A DNA stretch of 7,059 nt from CAZXYF01 sp964644705 (GTDB taxonomy: Bacteria > Planctomycetota > Brocadiia > SM23-32), in assembly GCA_964644705.1 (NCBI GenBank), contig CAZXYF010000164.1, positions 1 through 7,059 of the forward strand, given 5' to 3'. The notes below the pieces were generated by a model. The model was not told the origin of the DNA and made no database searches. It saw only the letters and a program-made list of their open reading frames with translations. Shown here in pieces: positions 5,970 through 7,059 of the stretch. The translations under genes were made by a program, and so were the position numbers. Numbering within the stretch: position 1 is the first letter of the stretch; the number at the start of each line of letters is the position of its first letter.

Positions 5970-6695
5970 ATGGAACAGCGACTCAAACAGAAAAATGCCA
6001 TCGTTACCGGAGGCAGCCGGGGAATTGGTTATGCTATTGCAGAGGAATTTGCGCAGCAGGGCGCTGGAATCACCCTTCTGGCCCGCACAGAGGAAAATCT
6101 GGTATCCGCCCGGCAGGAGCTGGTGGAACAAGTTCCCGAGGCAGAAGTTCTGACCGCGCCGGCGGACGTCACAGATCGTCAGACACTCGACGAAGAAATT
6201 CGCAAGGCCATCACACGGATGGGCCACGTGGATATACTGGTCAACTCAGCGGGGATAGCCGGCCTGGGGAAGATTGACGAAATGGCGCCGGAGGAATGGG
6301 AGCGGATGGTTGAAGTGAATCTGATCGGAGTATACAACTGTTGCCGCGCGGTCTGGCCGCATTTCAAGGGACGCCGGACGGGAAGCATAATCAATCTCTC
6401 CAGCGGATCGGGGCGTCGTGCGCACGGCGGCTGGTCGGCATACTGCGCCAGCAAATACGGCGTGATGGGATTGACGAATTCACTGCAGAAAGAAGGACGG
6501 CCACACGGCATCCGCTGCAACGTGATTTGCCCGGGGCCCACCGATACCGATCAGCGTCGCCAGAACTTCCCGGACGAAGATCCCTCGACTCTCATGCAGC
6601 CGGAACACGTGGCGGAAACTGCGGTGTTTTTCGCCAGCGAGGAGTCGCGCTGGGTCAGCGGCCCGGGGCTGGACGTGCGCCGTGAACCAATCTAA
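5970..6695 (+). CDS. Short-chain dehydrogenase/reductase, FabG-like classical SDR
   Basis: This 241-residue protein is a classical short-chain dehydrogenase that reduces a ketone or oxidises an alcohol with NAD(P). It shows the cofactor motif TGGSRGIG (13-20), NSAG (92-95) and the full catalytic tetrad Asn117, Ser145, Tyr158 and Lys162 (YCASK). The PGP motif follows in VICPGPTDTD. Arg17 and Arg39 after the second strand (LLARTEEN) favour NADP(H). The start is supported by a purine-rich run, GAGGGAGG at 5959-5966. The C-terminus reads SGPGLDVRREPI, where most relatives end in GQ-x-hydrophobic-x-V-D/C-GG, so the usual terminal GG is missing. It could be a FabG-type 3-oxoacyl-ACP reductase serving the nearby ketosynthase, or a sugar-acid or polyol dehydrogenase acting with the divergent two-gene unit. 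Sequence alone does not decide. Confidence 0.9.
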   Translation: MEQRLKQKNAIVTGGSRGIGYAIAEEFAQQGAGITLLARTEENLVSARQELVEQVPEAEVLTAPADVTDRQTLDEEIRKAITRMGHVDILVNSAGIAGLGKIDEMAPEEWERMVEVNLIGVYNCCRAVWPHFKGRRTGSIINLSSGSGRRAHGGWSAYCASKYGVMGLTNSLQKEGRPHGIRCNVICPGPTDTDQRRQNFPDEDPSTLMQPEHVAETAVFFASEESRWVSGPGLDVRREPI

Positions 6696-6710
6696 CCGAT
6701 GGATTGAGTG

Positions 6711-6810
6711 GCCCCTATCGTTTTGCGTGATACGTTTGCTTTAGTGCACAGATACGCCCCTACCGGGACAATCCCGGCAAGTAGGGCATCACAAAACGCA
6801 CGTGGTTCAC
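6711..6810 (+). repeat. 100-bp structured intergenic repeat, copy 2
   Basis: This is the second copy of the element at 34-133, with about 90% identity and no gaps. It lies between the dehydrogenase stop (6695) and the stop of a convergent partial gene (6856-6858). The structure is better preserved here. CCGGGA (6763-6768) and TCCCGG (6772-6777) form a perfect six-pair hairpin with a three-base loop. This sits inside CCCTA (6758-6762) paired with TAGGG (6782-6786). An outer stem is CGTTTTG plus TGAT (6719-6731, two-base bulge) against ATCA plus CAAAACG (6788-6798). GTGCAC (6745-6750) is a further small palindrome. No T-run follows, so it is not a standard intrinsic terminator, although the fold could act at the 3' ends of both flanking transcripts. 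Confidence 0.85.
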
Positions 6811-6855
6811 TGTATGTCCCAGCGGAGGAAGAGTTCGGAACCGACGACTGATTGT

Positions 6856-7059
6856 TCAGGGTTTTATTTCCACGCCGAGGTCCCGGCAGAAATGAACCAG
6901 GTCTCTCCATCCCGATTCCGCTATCCACCGCAGCACGGGCAGTTTCAGAGCTCCTGATCCGTTGGAAAATACGGTGATCCCCAATTCGCAAAATAGCCGG
7001 GCCAAACATCCGGTGTTTCCTGAGCGCTTCTGCAAAATTGTTCTAAGGTTTTTGCGAGT
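6856..7059 (-). CDS. 3' end of an unrecognised gene, truncated by the window edge
   Basis: On the - strand one frame is open from the window edge to a TGA at 6858-6856, giving the last 67 residues of a protein whose start lies outside the window. The translation has a normal bacterial composition. It includes a hydrophobic strand-like stretch (ARLFCELGITVFSNGSG) followed by Trp-containing helical segments (LPVLRWIAESGWRDLVHFC), and it ends in LGVEIKP. I do not recognise the family. The frame is preferred over the longer overlapping - strand frame at 6692-7009, which runs through the repeat and has low-complexity, shadow-like composition. The gene converges on the dehydrogenase with the structured repeat between them. 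Confidence 0.5.
   Translation of the reverse strand, partial: TRKNLRTILQKRSGNTGCLARLFCELGITVFSNGSGALKLPVLRWIAESGWRDLVHFCRDLGVEIKP

Noticed and set aside
6692..7009. A 105-residue - strand frame over the repeat and the right edge
   Set aside because: It runs through the non-coding repeat, has shadow-like composition rich in Ser, Arg and Pro, and conflicts with the better frame 6856-7059.
1..7059. CRISPR array, tRNA or rRNA genes
   Set aside because: There is no regularly spaced short repeat, and no tRNA- or rRNA-like segment was recognised on either strand.

Overview
The window looks like chromosomal DNA of a bacterium with moderately high GC (mid-50s percent by eye). Shine-Dalgarno-type ribosome sites are usable, genes are tightly packed with overlapping stops and starts, and several proteins are rich in Asp/Glu. 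Acidic proteins, a DUF3368-type PIN toxin and this style of shikimate-kinase-like protein would suit an environmental, possibly salt-adapted Gram-negative such as a PVC-group (Kiritimatiellota/Lentisphaerota-like) organism. That placement is a low-confidence inference.

Layout, left to right. A structured repeat of about 100 bp (34-133) precedes a type II toxin-antitoxin pair on the + strand: a ribbon-helix-helix/UPF0175-like antitoxin (162-476) and a PIN-domain toxin (469-969). A second + strand unit follows a candidate promoter near 1004. It holds a phytoene-desaturase-like FAD oxidoreductase (1091-2599) overlapping by 10 nt a FabF-type beta-ketoacyl-ACP synthase (2590-3816). A - strand unit converges on it. 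Its first gene is an unrecognised soluble 449-residue protein (4390-5739), possibly a helical toroid of glycosidase/lyase type. Its second is a shikimate-kinase-family P-loop kinase (3860-4393) joined to the first by a TTGA stop/start overlap. A 230-bp intergenic region with back-to-back TATAAT boxes separates this unit from a divergent + strand short-chain dehydrogenase (5970-6695). After it comes a second, better-folded copy of the 100-bp repeat (6711-6810) and the 3' end of an unrecognised - strand gene that runs off the right edge (6856-7059).

How the genes may work together. The toxin-antitoxin pair is self-contained. The oxidoreductase and ketosynthase are almost certainly co-translated and probably act on the same acyl or polyene chain: a ketosynthase extends acyl-ACP and a CrtI-type enzyme desaturates or isomerises a lipid. 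This pairing recalls clusters for unusual unsaturated lipids, including ladderanes, but no dedicated acyl carrier protein, dehydratase or radical SAM enzyme is visible here. The unrecognised protein, the kinase and the divergent dehydrogenase could form a small metabolic module. The kinase has Cys where characterised shikimate kinases have a shikimate-binding Arg, so it may act on another small polyol or sugar acid. That is a hypothesis only.

The most notable points are the paired structured repeats at both ends of the window, the coupled desaturase-like/ketosynthase pair, the Arg-to-Cys change in the kinase with its unusual operon partner, and the unidentified His-rich protein.
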